Assembly (NCBI GenBank): GCA_019752635.1
Contig: JAIELX010000077.1
Span: 1 to 64,000 of the forward strand
Reading direction: 5' to 3'
Length of the DNA: 64,000 nt
Source: Candidatus Obscuribacterales bacterium
GTDB lineage: Bacteria; Cyanobacteriota; Vampirovibrionia; Obscuribacterales; Obscuribacteraceae
Below, one piece after another: positions 52,053-61,052 of this stretch. Made by a program: the position numbers and the translations under genes. A model generated the notes under the pieces. The model saw nothing but the letters and a program-made list of their open reading frames with translations. It ran no database searches and was not told the origin of the DNA. Position 1 is the stretch's first letter, and each line of letters starts with the position of its first letter.

Positions 52053-52670
52053 TTAGTCGGCGAAGGCCTTCTCGATCAGCTCCTGCGCGGTCAGGTTCTC
52101 GATCTCGTCCACCGGGAGGGTATCGACGATGTCGAACTTCGCGCCGAGCTTGGTCAGCTCGTCGTCGAGGAACTTGAGGAACGCGGTGGCTTCCTCATCC
52201 TTGCCGACCTGCACGAAGCTGACGGCCAGCTCGTCGTCGCTGTCGAGCTTATTGGCGGCCTCGACGATGACGTCGGCAACGGCCTTCTGATCGTCCGGAG
52301 CGCCGTCCGTCATGACGAACAGCACGGTGGACTTCGCCTGGCCGGCGGCCTTGCGGGCGAAGTAGGCGTCGAACCGCCCCTTGAGCACCTTGGCCGTGTC
52401 GGTGCCACCGGCCGGCTGGTTCTCCTTGTAGATCGCGGCGATCTTGTCGCTACCAGCGGTCACGTTCTCGTAGGTCTTGACCTGACGGGCGAAGACAGCG
52501 ACGGTGATGCCGTCCGGGTCGTGCGGGGTGACCGCGTTGGCCAGCCCTTCGAGGGTCTCACGACCGTAGTCCCAGCGGGACTTCTTGCCGCCGAGGCAGT
52601 CCTTGGTGCCCATGCTGCCGGACTTGTCGAGGATGAATTCCACGTCGAGGTTGGCCAGATTCACGCTCAT
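52053..52670 (-). CDS. TerF/TerY-type vWA domain protein, copy 3
   Basis: 205 residues with MIDAS LDKSGSMG, GGTDTAKVL and MTDGAPDD. The ATG at 52670 (MSVNLANLDVEF) follows AAGGAG by about five bases; a longer frame to 52748 is rejected. It is the first gene of the minus arm of the Ter island and faces the large divergent intergenic region, so its promoter must lie there. The shared C-terminus KFDIVDTLPVDEIENLTAQEL suggests a common binding partner for the three copies. Confidence 0.87.
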   Translation of the reverse strand: MSVNLANLDVEFILDKSGSMGTKDCLGGKKSRWDYGRETLEGLANAVTPHDPDGITVAVFARQVKTYENVTAGSDKIAAIYKENQPAGGTDTAKVLKGRFDAYFARKAAGQAKSTVLFVMTDGAPDDQKAVADVIVEAANKLDSDDELAVSFVQVGKDEEATAFLKFLDDELTKLGAKFDIVDTLPVDEIENLTAQELIEKAFAD

Positions 52671-53611
52671 GTTTGCTCCTTGGCAGGTTAGCTTCTTTGC
52701 TAAGCCGCCGAATTGCCGTTGTGTGATGCGCGCATATACAGAAGACATGCGTGGACTTGCGCGCGGAAAGTCCTTGGTTCAACGCGAGCTAATGAAACGC
52801 AAGCAACCGCTACAGTCCCCCTTGATGCCCGCGTCCCGTAGGAAGCTGCTTATTGGGATGAATGTGACGGCTGAGTGGTTTTTAGAGGAATTTGCTCGCG
52901 CTGAAACGGGGGTTGAAAGAAGGCGGAATGAAACTACATTTGCCGGAACCCCAAAAACATCCGGCGAAGCCCGATTGTAAAGTAGAGGCGTCTAAGGAAC
53001 GCCTGACTTCACAGGTAAGTTGTCCATGCCGACAACCTAAACACGGCCGAAAACCGGGTTTTGACAGGCAACGTAATGTCCCCACTACTCACGTCTGCGC
53101 TGTTCGCGCGAAGTCGTGAGAGCAGGCTCTCGTTCCTATGTATGAACTTAACACCCAGAATACCTTGGTCCCGGATAATGTCAAGCGGGCAAGCCGGGAT
53201 TCCAAGCGGATTTAATCTTGCCGCGACGCGCATCACGTTGACAACCGCGTGCGCCCCGGGGGAATCACGTAGTTGCAAAGGGTAAAGCTAAACACATGTA
53301 ATTGCGACTGGTTCGTACTAAACATAATTGTCCGCAGCACTTTGCTACCCATGACTTACACCTGATCTAAATCCAGAAGAGACGAGAAACAAGAACTAAA
53401 TCGCCCCCGGCACACAACCCGTTCACCCGATATTCTCGCTCCTGGGGACCACCCGCCCCGGCACACCTTCCGCTGTCCACAAGCGGAGTTGGCGCCATGG
53501 CATTGCAGTTACTTACTGAAATCGCGCCCGAACAGCCACACCGAGCTCTTCGAACGCAAGTCGTCACGAAGCGTTTTCCCGTCGGGAACGCTCTTGAAAC
53601 TGGAGTTACAC
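52671..53611. other. divergent control region of the Ter island
   Basis: About 940 bases lie between the minus-arm vWA/terB/terC genes and the plus-arm metabolite genes. Frames are short and without ribosome sites. A TTGACA at about 53062 lacks a good -10 partner. AAGCGTTTTCCC...GGGAACGCT forms a hairpin at about 53567-53593, just ahead of the first plus-strand gene. Regulators were not identified. Confidence 0.45.
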
Positions 53612-54328
53612 ATGCTGGTCAACTACCCCTGGCATTCCAAGGTTTGGTTACTCGGATGCATAACGAACGGAGGGGCTGCCAAGCGCCTCCTGTATAAGGG
53701 CGAAATCGCTCTGAACCTCAACAAGCTCGGCAAGGCATCCGACTACTTCGCGCGAGCAGCACACTACGCCAGACGCGCACGAAGCAAACACCTGGAAATG
53801 ACCGCTGTCTATGCGGCAGCCCTGGTCGCCGAAGCCCAACAGCTCATGGAGCGGGCGAACCAATACATTTCCTACGCGGCAACGCTGGCTGAGCCGTTCG
53901 CCAACGACGGCGACGAGAAGGCCGAGCAAGTGCTGGTTGAGAAGGAACGCATCCGCGAGCTAATGGTGATGCAGTTCGTCGAATCAAAGCTGAAGTGCGC
54001 CCGCATTGCCGGTCGCCTCGTGGACGCGCTAACCGATGCTGACGAGATCGGCTACCGCGCCCCCGAGAGCGTGAACGACAACAAGCTCTACCGGGAGGCA
54101 CAAGAAGCAATCAACACGCAGCTGGGCTACCGCCACTGGCTCACCGCTCTGGTGATGGCCACAATGGCGATGGACGCCGGCAGCGACGAGTGCGTGTCAA
54201 TGCTACAGCGCGCCTACCACATCGCGCTGGAGTACCCGCAGAAGGCGAACTTCGTGTTGAGAGGCATACGCGCCAAGCTCAAGGACTTGGGCGCCGATGG
54301 CGAGGACTGGAAGTTGTGCGCAACATGA
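53612..54328 (+). CDS. helical-repeat (TPR-like) protein, unknown
   Basis: The 238-residue product is strongly alpha-helical with Ala-rich amphipathic helices in pairs (YKGEIALNLNKLGKASDYFARAAHYARRAR; VYAAALVAEAQQLMERANQYISYAATLAEP), a tetratricopeptide-like pattern, then a second helical half. There is no membrane segment or signal. The ATG at 53612 follows GGAGTTACAC; the longer frame from 53489 has no ribosome site. It is the first plus-arm gene of the Ter island and could be an adaptor. No specific family is recognised. Confidence 0.6.
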   Translation: MLVNYPWHSKVWLLGCITNGGAAKRLLYKGEIALNLNKLGKASDYFARAAHYARRARSKHLEMTAVYAAALVAEAQQLMERANQYISYAATLAEPFANDGDEKAEQVLVEKERIRELMVMQFVESKLKCARIAGRLVDALTDADEIGYRAPESVNDNKLYREAQEAINTQLGYRHWLTALVMATMAMDAGSDECVSMLQRAYHIALEYPQKANFVLRGIRAKLKDLGADGEDWKLCAT

Positions 54329-54346
54329 ATGGCATGGAGGAGCGCA

Positions 54347-54425
54347 GCCCGACACGGCGAGGAGCCGTAAGGGCGAAGCGCCGCTCTAAGCCCAGGCAAG
54401 GAGGCTTGCCGACGAGCCGGAGCGC
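54347..54425. repeat. composite REP-like repeat
   Basis: The first part (54347-54374, GCCC..ACGGCGAGGAGCCGT..GGGC) is a copy of the element at 50368. The second part (54400-54425) matches 36830-36855. Both parts form stems. Confidence 0.6.
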
Positions 54426-54627
54426 TGACAAACACATTCAGGGTTACTTCGTTAGTCCGTAACTCCGGACCTGCATTCCCTGTACTTTCAGTCGGCTGCC
54501 GCGACTGAAGCGTTCTTAAATCAGTCAGTCAAGTCGGGTCGCCATCGTAGGTGACTCGAGGTGTAACAAAAACCGTCCCCTCGGGGGCCTGAACGGTTGG
54601 CCCGAGGCCGACCATTTGGAGATTCAC

Positions 54628-55590
54628 ATGACCGTTAAGATCATCGACGCGACCCTTCGTGAAGGAATGCAGGCTCCGGGCGTGAATTTCAACGCCGAGC
54701 AGAGCCTCTACATCGCTCGTGCCCTCGCCGCCATCGGAGTCGACATGGTGGAATGCGGGCATCCGCTCAAGTCCGCGGAGGAGATGGCTCGCGTTCGCGC
54801 GCTCACCGGGGGCAACCTCGGAATTCCCGTGCTGGCGCACTCCCGTGCCAAGCGCGAGGACATCGCTGCCGTCGCCGAGTCCGGTGCGCAGTGGGTCGGC
54901 GTTTTCGTCGGTATCAACCACACCACGCGCACGGCACGGCTTCGCAACTGCACCGTTGCGGACATCCTGGCAATCATTCGCGACACGGTCGGCTACGCCA
55001 AGAGCCTCGGGTTGAAGGTGCGCTACACGGTGGAAGACGCCTCGCGCACCAGTATGCCCGAGCTGCAGCGCGCCTATGCCGAAGCGGTGGAAGCCGGTGC
55101 GGACCGCATCTGCTACGCCGACACGGTCGGGCTGCTGGAGCCGGGCGACATGAAGGCGGTGGTCAAACCGCTCAAGTTGCTCTTCCCCGCCACCGACCTC
55201 GAGATCCACATCCACGACGACCGCGGACTGGCAATGGCTTGCACGCTGGCTGCCATGGACGCCGGCGCTAACTGGATGTCCACCTCGGTGAACGGGCTGG
55301 GTGAGCGCTGCGGCATCACCGACACCCTGACGTTGCTCGCCAACATGCACCACCGGCTCATGCGCAAGATTCCCGAGCCCGGAGTGAACGCCCCGAGCCT
55401 GCGCCAGGTCAGCCAGATCGTAGCGGAGATGTCGGAGCAGCCGGTGGACGCCCGCCGTCCGGTTGGCGGCCAACACGCGTTCACACACAAAGCGCGGCTG
55501 CACCGCCTCGCCATGGAACGCGACCGCGACGCCTACACCTGGATCAACCCCGACGTCGTCGGCGGCAACATCCAGCTCGTCGAGGACTAA
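54628..55590 (+). CDS. DRE-TIM metallolyase (homocitrate/citramalate synthase-like)
   Basis: This 320-residue protein has the DRE-TIM signatures: DATLREGMQAPGV near the N-terminus, the metal-binding HIHDDRGLAMA, and VNGLGERCG, followed by AFTHKARLH as in homocitrate synthase. These enzymes make or break a C-C bond between an acyl-CoA (or pyruvate) and a 2-oxoacid using a divalent metal. The chain is shorter than isopropylmalate synthase and lacks the regulatory domain. The ATG at 54628 follows TTTGGAG. It heads the PRTase/StiP/HAD operon, so it probably supplies the carbon skeleton of the Ter-linked metabolite in place of the usual HpcH-type lyase. Confidence 0.85.
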   Translation: MTVKIIDATLREGMQAPGVNFNAEQSLYIARALAAIGVDMVECGHPLKSAEEMARVRALTGGNLGIPVLAHSRAKREDIAAVAESGAQWVGVFVGINHTTRTARLRNCTVADILAIIRDTVGYAKSLGLKVRYTVEDASRTSMPELQRAYAEAVEAGADRICYADTVGLLEPGDMKAVVKPLKLLFPATDLEIHIHDDRGLAMACTLAAMDAGANWMSTSVNGLGERCGITDTLTLLANMHHRLMRKIPEPGVNAPSLRQVSQIVAEMSEQPVDARRPVGGQHAFTHKARLHRLAMERDRDAYTWINPDVVGGNIQLVED

Positions 55591-55746
55591 TGTAGCCAGT
55601 CAGGCGCTACCCCTCACGGCTCGTCGCCGTATCGGTCTGCCGCGCCTGACAGCCATCTTCCAGCTAGATTCATGAACTCCGCGCGTGGCGAAGGGGCACC
55701 AGAGACAGTGCCCCCTTCGCCGCGACTAAGTGAGGAGCAACTAAAC

Positions 55747-56874
55747 ATGATTGATGGTAAGAACTACACACGAGAGCTGGGCGGAGGCGTGCTCAACGCC
55801 AGTCTGCGCAGTTCCGATTTTCCTGTCGATGCATTGTGCGACTTCGCCCTTCGGAACAATCCCAACCGCAAGCTGCTGGTGGTGTCGCGCGTGGCAGGTC
55901 GGCACCTGCCCGTGCGTCCCTCGCAGGCTGTCGCAGCGTTCGACGCCCTCGCGAACAAGATTCCCGCCGATCTGCCCGGGCCTGTCGTGGTGATCGGACT
56001 GGCCGAGTCCGCCATCGGATTGGGACACGGGGTCTACGAGTCCTACCAGCTACGCACCGGACGCACAGATCTGCTCTTCATCCACTCCAGCCGGCACAAG
56101 CTCGACTGCCCTGTTCTGGTCTACTTCGAAGAGGAACACAGCCACGCCACACAGGAATATCTCTACGCTCCGGTAAACGCCGACGACCAAGAGCTGTTGC
56201 GCAACGCCGCAACGGTGATCATCGTCGATGATGAACTGACCACCGGACGCACCATCCGCAACCTGGCTCACACGCTGATGCGCTCGATGCCGAACATCCG
56301 GAACATCATTGTCGCCAATCTGACCGACTGGCGCAGCATGGAATGGGTGGAACAGTTCGAGCCAAGCATGCCGGCGCCAACAAAAGTGGTGTCGTTGCTT
56401 GAAGGCGAACTTAGCTTCAGAGGCGGTCCGGAAGTGGTGAAGATGCCGAAGCTGCTCGGCAACAATCAGTTCAAAGATGATTACTGCAGCGCGCACTTCG
56501 GTCGACGCGGGTTGCGGCAGTTGACACTGAAGAGCAAGCTGGTCGAGGACTGTGCCAGGGCAGCTCGAGGGCGCACGCTCGTGCTCGCGACCGAAGAGTT
56601 CGCTTACCCGCCGTTCGCGCTTGCACTGACGCTCGAGCAGCAAGGTCATGATGTGGTCTTCCAGTCCACATCCCGCACCCCGGTTATCGTCGGTCACGGC
56701 GCGATGCGATGCGCCATGACGTTCACAGATAACTACGGTGACAGCATCAACAACTTTTCCTACAACGTAGCGCCCGGTATGTACGACAGCGTGATCATCT
56801 GCCACGAGACGCCCGAGGGCACCGTGGACGAGTCGCTGGTTCGTGCGCTTGGTGCTAGAACAGTGAGGTTCTAA
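55747..56874 (+). CDS. phosphoribosyltransferase with TRSP domain (Ter-linked)
   Basis: The 375-residue product carries an orotate PRTase-like domain with the PRPP loop VIIVDDELTTGRTIRNL near residue 155. A C-terminal TRSP-type domain reads LVLATEEFAYPPFALAL and QSTSRTPVI (the eponymous TRSP motif is TSRTP here). This two-domain architecture is known from Ter-associated biosynthetic clusters, where it is predicted to make a nucleoside-like compound from PRPP. The ATG at 55747 has GAGGAGCAACTAAAC upstream; the frame is open 25 codons earlier. Its stop codon overlaps the start of the next gene (TAATG), indicating translational coupling. Confidence 0.85.
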   Translation: MIDGKNYTRELGGGVLNASLRSSDFPVDALCDFALRNNPNRKLLVVSRVAGRHLPVRPSQAVAAFDALANKIPADLPGPVVVIGLAESAIGLGHGVYESYQLRTGRTDLLFIHSSRHKLDCPVLVYFEEEHSHATQEYLYAPVNADDQELLRNAATVIIVDDELTTGRTIRNLAHTLMRSMPNIRNIIVANLTDWRSMEWVEQFEPSMPAPTKVVSLLEGELSFRGGPEVVKMPKLLGNNQFKDDYCSAHFGRRGLRQLTLKSKLVEDCARAARGRTLVLATEEFAYPPFALALTLEQQGHDVVFQSTSRTPVIVGHGAMRCAMTFTDNYGDSINNFSYNVAPGMYDSVIICHETPEGTVDESLVRALGARTVRF

Positions 56875-57932
56875 TGACGCAAGTGCAACACGGCTTCAAC
56901 GGCTCGTACAACGAGGCTGACTGCCGCTTTCTGCTGACCGAGCTTCACGACACGGCAAACGGTGCGCCGCACTCCGGCGGGGAAGATGTGCCACCGCCGG
57001 GCTATTTCGCGCTCTATCACGGAGCGATGGACGCAAACTGCCGACGCGTCGCCAACGATGTGGCACGCCTGGCAGTTCACCTGCACGGCACCACCGCCCC
57101 CGGCAGCCCCGTCGTTCTGGCGAGCTTGGCTCGCGCCGGCACGCCGTTCGGTGCGCTGCTCGTGCGCGCGCTGCGCATTCTCGGGCGCACAGCCACTCAC
57201 TACGGGGTCTCGCTGATCAAGAAGTACGGCGTCGACCCCGCCGCGCTGGACTACATCGTGCCTCGACACCCCGGTGCCAAGCTGTACTTCGTCGATGGTT
57301 GGACCGGCAAAGGCGGCATCTCGCGCGAACTGGCCCGGTCGGTGGCCGAGTACAACACGAGCCGCGGAACGCAGCTCACCGATAAGCTGACGGTTCTGGC
57401 GGACCTGGCCGGCACCTCCGGCATGGCGGTCACGACCGACGACTACATGGTGCCCTCGGCCGGCATCAACGCGCCGATGAACGGATTGATCTCCAAGACC
57501 TTCGGCGAGCATCCGCAAATGCCCGCCGGTAGCTTCCACGGCGCATACGTGCTGGAGAATCTGCGCGCTTGGGACCTGTCCAATCACTTCATCGACACCG
57601 TCACTCTGGCGATGCGGGCGGCTTTGCGCCAGCCGCTTCGACTGGCAGCGCGCCCGATGGTCTGCGATGCGATGCGCCGAGAAGCCCAGAATCGCTGCAC
57701 CAATGCGTTGAAGCGGCTGATGGCACAGATCGGCACCGACAACGAAGACCTCGTGAAGCACGGCTACGCAGAGACCGTGCGCGCGGTGCAACGTCGCCCG
57801 ATGAAGAGCCTGCTGCTGCGCAATCCGTCGACGCCGCAGAACCTGCCTCTCATCGCGCTGGCGCTTTCGCTGAAGATGAGCATCATCGCCGCGCCGGAAC
57901 TCGAATACGAGTGCGTAGGGATTTGCTTGTAG
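56874..57932 (+). CDS. StiP-type phosphoribosyltransferase, copy 1
   Basis: This 352-residue protein belongs to the PRTase_1/StiP group of Ter clusters. It has SLARAGTPFGALLVRAL, THYGVSLIKKYGVDPAALDYI and the PRPP-loop-like YFVDGWTGKGGISREL. The C-terminal section (KSLLLRNPSTPQNLPLIALALSLKMSI) resembles the PELOTA-type extension of this family. The database name 'cysteine protease StiP' is historical; the fold is a PRTase. It overlaps the preceding gene by one base, so the two products are made together and may act in sequence. Confidence 0.85.
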   Translation: MTQVQHGFNGSYNEADCRFLLTELHDTANGAPHSGGEDVPPPGYFALYHGAMDANCRRVANDVARLAVHLHGTTAPGSPVVLASLARAGTPFGALLVRALRILGRTATHYGVSLIKKYGVDPAALDYIVPRHPGAKLYFVDGWTGKGGISRELARSVAEYNTSRGTQLTDKLTVLADLAGTSGMAVTTDDYMVPSAGINAPMNGLISKTFGEHPQMPAGSFHGAYVLENLRAWDLSNHFIDTVTLAMRAALRQPLRLAARPMVCDAMRREAQNRCTNALKRLMAQIGTDNEDLVKHGYAETVRAVQRRPMKSLLLRNPSTPQNLPLIALALSLKMSIIAAPELEYECVGICL

Positions 57933-58037
57933 GCGCTCAAAACAACTGCCTTCGGGCAACACTCAGCGAGACGGAATCTCGCACTTACCAGATTCAGCGC
58001 TGCAAATGCGCGATCACTTTTCGGAAGGAAAATGCTC

Positions 58038-58802
58038 ATGAATCCTCTGTACGTGATTGACCTGGACGACAACATCGGGCAGACGCTGAGAAACTGCCCG
58101 CCCGGCGAGACTCCGCTGGTGCCGATGTCCATCGACAAGGCAGGCAAGCCTCTGTGCTTCATGACCCCGAAACAGCAAGAGATGTTCAAGCACCTGTCGC
58201 GTACCGGCATGCTGCTTCCCTGCACCGGACGCAATCGAGAGAAGTTCCGGCGCATGCTGCTCGCCTTCAACGGATATGCCATCGTCGCTTACGGCGGGGC
58301 CATTCTCTTACCCGACGGCTCGTTTGAGCCGGGCTGGCGAAAGTTCGTTCAGAAGCAGGCAGCCGGCATCGCTCAGGACTTGAATCGCCTGCGCGACTCG
58401 GCCAAGCCGCTTGTCGATATGCTCGGCTACAAGATCGACGTCGAACTGCTCGGCGAAGACTTCGAGGAAGGGCAAACGACTCCGCTGTATGCCGAGGCGA
58501 AACTGCGCGGTGGCGATCACGCTCAGTTAGCGCATCTCGAGCGAGTGTGGAAAGACGTGCAACCGTCCGGGTGGAAGTTGCACCGTAACGGACACACCAT
58601 GGCCGCGATGCCGTCCTTCCTCGGCAAAACCCCTGCTCTGCGCTACTTCCTGCAAGAAATCAACCCCGAGCGCGCCTTCACGGTGGGCATGGGTGACAGC
58701 ACCACTGACGGTGACTTCATGGCACTGTGCGACTACGCCATGATGCCCGTTCGTTCCCAAATCTTCACCCTGCTCAAGGAGGCGATCGATGTTTCACGGT
58801 AG
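58038..58802 (+). CDS. HAD-superfamily phosphatase of the Ter metabolite cluster
   Basis: The 254-residue protein has HAD motif I as VIDLDDNIGQT (an Asn where Thr/Val is usual), motif II in LPCTGRNREKF, a cap region at about 80-190, and motif IV as GMGDSTTDGDFM. This resembles the sucrose-phosphatase/Cof-type HAD group. It is expected to dephosphorylate the product of the neighbouring PRTases. ATG 58038 is preferred over 58032 from its spacing to GGAAGG. It overlaps the next gene by 14 bases. Confidence 0.82.
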   Translation: MNPLYVIDLDDNIGQTLRNCPPGETPLVPMSIDKAGKPLCFMTPKQQEMFKHLSRTGMLLPCTGRNREKFRRMLLAFNGYAIVAYGGAILLPDGSFEPGWRKFVQKQAAGIAQDLNRLRDSAKPLVDMLGYKIDVELLGEDFEEGQTTPLYAEAKLRGGDHAQLAHLERVWKDVQPSGWKLHRNGHTMAAMPSFLGKTPALRYFLQEINPERAFTVGMGDSTTDGDFMALCDYAMMPVRSQIFTLLKEAIDVSR

Positions 58803-59844
58803 TTATCATCCCGAAGACATTACCTTGCTCCTCGAGCCGGTGCCGGTCAGTAAGGCAAGCGGAACTGCTGCCGGCAAGGTAACGGCGGAGTATATCGCAG
58901 ACACCGCTTACGAAGACCTGTTCCTCGACGCGGTGCGCGATAACGCCCCACGCTTGGCTCGTGACGTGGCGCAGCTGGCCCTGCACTTGCACCGCACTCA
59001 GGCGGGCGACATCACGCTCGTTACGCTGATTCGAGCGGGCACCCCGACCGGCGTGCTGCTGCAAAAGGCGCTGCGCCAACTCGGTCACCGCTCGACGCAC
59101 TACAGCATCTCCGCCGTGCGAGACCGCGGCATCGACCCGATGGCGTTGGACTACATCCTCGACCGTCATAACGCCGACAGCGTCGTGTTCGTTGACGGCT
59201 GGACGGGCAAGGGCTTCATCGCACAGGAACTTGCCGAGTCGCTGGCTGTGTACAACGCGTCGCGCGGCACCGCCGTCCAGCCATCACTGGCGGTGCTGGC
59301 CGACCTTGCCGGGGTGGCTGGAATAGCCGCCAGTGGTGATGACTACCTCATCCCATTCTCGATGATGCTGGCTCCGGTATGCGGAATGATCGGAGGCTCG
59401 TTCCTCAACACAGATACGGCCGGCTTCGACCAGTGCCTGTACTTCGATGCAGGGGTCAACCGCGACCTGTCGCAGTGGTTCGTCGACTACGTTCACCGCC
59501 AGGTGTGCGCGGCGCTGCAAGCCCAAACCTCACTGGAATGGAACGATGCCCGGCGAACTGAGATGCGCGCGGTTTCCGACCGGTTCGTCGAGCAGTGCAT
59601 CGAACGCTTCCGCTTGCCAGGCGGGCGCAATGCAGTGAAGCCCGGCATCTGCGAGGCCAATCGCGCGCTGCTCACCCGCAACGTGCCGATGGCATTCCTG
59701 GTTCGCAATCCCGTCGAAGACGCGCGCGACCTGCGCAATCTCTGCCGGCTCGCCGGCGAGAAACGCGTCCCCGTTGTCCACTGGGCAGAAATGCCCTACC
59801 GTGCCGGCGTCGTTCTCAACCCGGCAGCGTCGACAGTGTTTTGA
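58789..59844 (+). CDS. StiP-type phosphoribosyltransferase, copy 2
   Basis: 351 residues and clearly paralogous to copy 1: RAGTPTGVLLQKALRQLG, THYSISAVRDRGIDPMALDYIL, VFVDGWTGKGFIAQEL, and the C-terminal AFLVRNPVEDARDLRNL. All the residues conserved between the copies around the PRPP loop are kept, so both are probably active. The ATG at 58789 lies inside the HAD gene behind AAGGAGGCGATCG. Known Ter clusters usually have one PRTase of this group plus others; two StiP copies flanking a HAD is a variant. Confidence 0.85.
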   Translation: MFHGSYHPEDITLLLEPVPVSKASGTAAGKVTAEYIADTAYEDLFLDAVRDNAPRLARDVAQLALHLHRTQAGDITLVTLIRAGTPTGVLLQKALRQLGHRSTHYSISAVRDRGIDPMALDYILDRHNADSVVFVDGWTGKGFIAQELAESLAVYNASRGTAVQPSLAVLADLAGVAGIAASGDDYLIPFSMMLAPVCGMIGGSFLNTDTAGFDQCLYFDAGVNRDLSQWFVDYVHRQVCAALQAQTSLEWNDARRTEMRAVSDRFVEQCIERFRLPGGRNAVKPGICEANRALLTRNVPMAFLVRNPVEDARDLRNLCRLAGEKRVPVVHWAEMPYRAGVVLNPAASTVF

Positions 59845-59850
59845 TTCCAG

Positions 59851-59880
59851 ACCGGGAGCCGTGTCTATCACTGCCCCGGT
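59851..59880 (+). promoter_or_regulatory. leader hairpin of two-TM gene 1
   Basis: TTTTGATTCCAGACCGGGAG...CTGCCCCGGT: ACCGGG pairs with CCCGGT 25 bases upstream of the first paralogue. The sequence is shared with the leaders at 60436 and 61022. Confidence 0.5.
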
Positions 59881-59904
59881 TTCTCCATCCTTCATGGTGC
59901 ATAG

Positions 59905-60333
59905 ATGAGCTACTACGCAAGTAAGACTGCTGCCGCCATTCTGCTCCTTCTTGGTTCGGCTGCGCTACTCTACACTCTGGTCGACGGCAACCCGGACCAA
60001 GGACAGCGCTTGCTCAATGGAGCGGCGGCACTCACACTCGCCACGCTATCAGGCGCGCTGCTGTTCTTCGGAGCGCAATTGCAAGCCACGGCTGCGGTCA
60101 CTCGGCTGAGAACACGCATCGCCGACCTGGTCGAAGAGGCGAAGCCGGAATCGGAATCGTTGGGTCGCTACTACGACGCCATGCTCGAAAGTGCGCAACT
60201 CAACCTCGACATCGCCGAAGCCAAAGTCGCCCATCGCGAGTGGTCCGCAGCCGAACACGGCGCCAATATGGGGCTGCAAAGCATTCAAAGCTACTGGGAC
60301 GCTTTCGCCAAAACGAACGCCGATTCGCAGTAG
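59905..60333 (+). CDS. two-TM helical-tail protein, paralogue 1 of 4
   Basis: 142 residues: two N-terminal membrane helices (AAAILLLLGSAALLYTLV; AALTLATLSGALLFFGA), then a cytoplasmic helical tail. The tail contains AEAKVAHREWSAAEHGANMG followed by LQSIQSYWDAF, which is the conserved block of all four copies. The start is ATG 59905, with a weak ribosome site. No known family is recognised. It follows the second StiP gene by 60 bases. This copy is the most diverged in the tail (IQSYWDAF versus IKNYRDAA). Confidence 0.72.
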   Translation: MSYYASKTAAAILLLLGSAALLYTLVDGNPDQGQRLLNGAAALTLATLSGALLFFGAQLQATAAVTRLRTRIADLVEEAKPESESLGRYYDAMLESAQLNLDIAEAKVAHREWSAAEHGANMGLQSIQSYWDAFAKTNADSQ

Positions 60334-60435
60334 CCGCCCGCCACCGCTTTCGGTGCCGCACTAAACAACAACGTCCCCCAATTCGCGGGGACCTCTTCGG
60401 AATCGTACAAAGACCGAGACCGGGTGTTGATTCCA

Positions 60436-60465
60436 GTCGGGGGCAGCATTGCCACTGTCCCCGAC
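60436..60465 (+). promoter_or_regulatory. leader hairpin of two-TM gene 2
   Basis: GTCGGGG...CCCCGAC with a GCAGCATTGCCACTGT loop, preceded by TGTTGATTCCA and followed by GGAGTGGCAA before the start codon. Confidence 0.55.
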
Positions 60466-60490
60466 TTAACGTAAAACGGAGTGGCAAGAG

Positions 60491-60916
60491 ATGTACAAGT
60501 ACGTAAGCAGTGCACTGACGTTCCTTCTGCTCATCATCGGGGCGACCTTCCTCTGCAGCGCCGCCTTCGAGGGCGGTCCCGACCGCATTTACAATGCAGT
60601 CGCCGGTCTGGCTGTCGGCGGTCTCGGCGTCGCCGCACTCATACACGACCGGCGGCTCCCGGCTTACGCCGCAGTGAAGAAGCTCAGTGAGCAGATCGAC
60701 GAGCTTGCCGCAGAGACCAAGCCCGCGTCGCCCGCACTGCGGGGTATCTACGACGACATGCTCACGCAGGCGCGATTCCACCTGGACGTCGCCAACGCCA
60801 AGCTCAGACACCGCGAGTGGCGCTACGCGGTGCACACCGCCAACATGGGCATGCAGAACATCAAGAACTACCGCGACGCGGCAGCGGCAACGAACGCCGA
60901 TCCGCGTAAGCTGTAA
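60491..60916 (+). CDS. two-TM helical-tail protein, paralogue 2 of 4
   Basis: 141 residues with two membrane helices (SALTFLLLIIGATFLCSAAF; AVAGLAVGGLGVAALI), a coiled helix (VKKLSEQIDELAAE) and the tail block NAKLRHREWRYAVHTANMG plus MQNIKNYRDAAAAT. GGAG lies nine bases before the ATG at 60491. It is the best match to the family consensus. The DNA between paralogues 1, 2 and 3 is also related, so the duplication unit was gene plus leader. Confidence 0.75.
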   Translation: MYKYVSSALTFLLLIIGATFLCSAAFEGGPDRIYNAVAGLAVGGLGVAALIHDRRLPAYAAVKKLSEQIDELAAETKPASPALRGIYDDMLTQARFHLDVANAKLRHREWRYAVHTANMGMQNIKNYRDAAAATNADPRKL

Positions 60917-61021
60917 GCAAGAGCGCACCCGATTCGGTTCCATCACGACAACAGGAAACCCCGCCAACCAGAAGGGCGCGGTTCAAAAGTCTCGGCGAAA
61001 ATGCTTGACCGGTGTTGATTT

Positions 61022-61052
61022 CGCCGGGGGCAGTATTGCCCTGTTCCCGGCG
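61022..61052 (+). promoter_or_regulatory. leader hairpin of two-TM gene 3
   Basis: CGCCGGG pairs with CCCGGCG. The stem bases differ from the copy at 60436, but the loop (GGCAGTATTGCC) and flanks (GGTGTTGATT; GGGAGTGGCAA) are kept. Confidence 0.55.
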
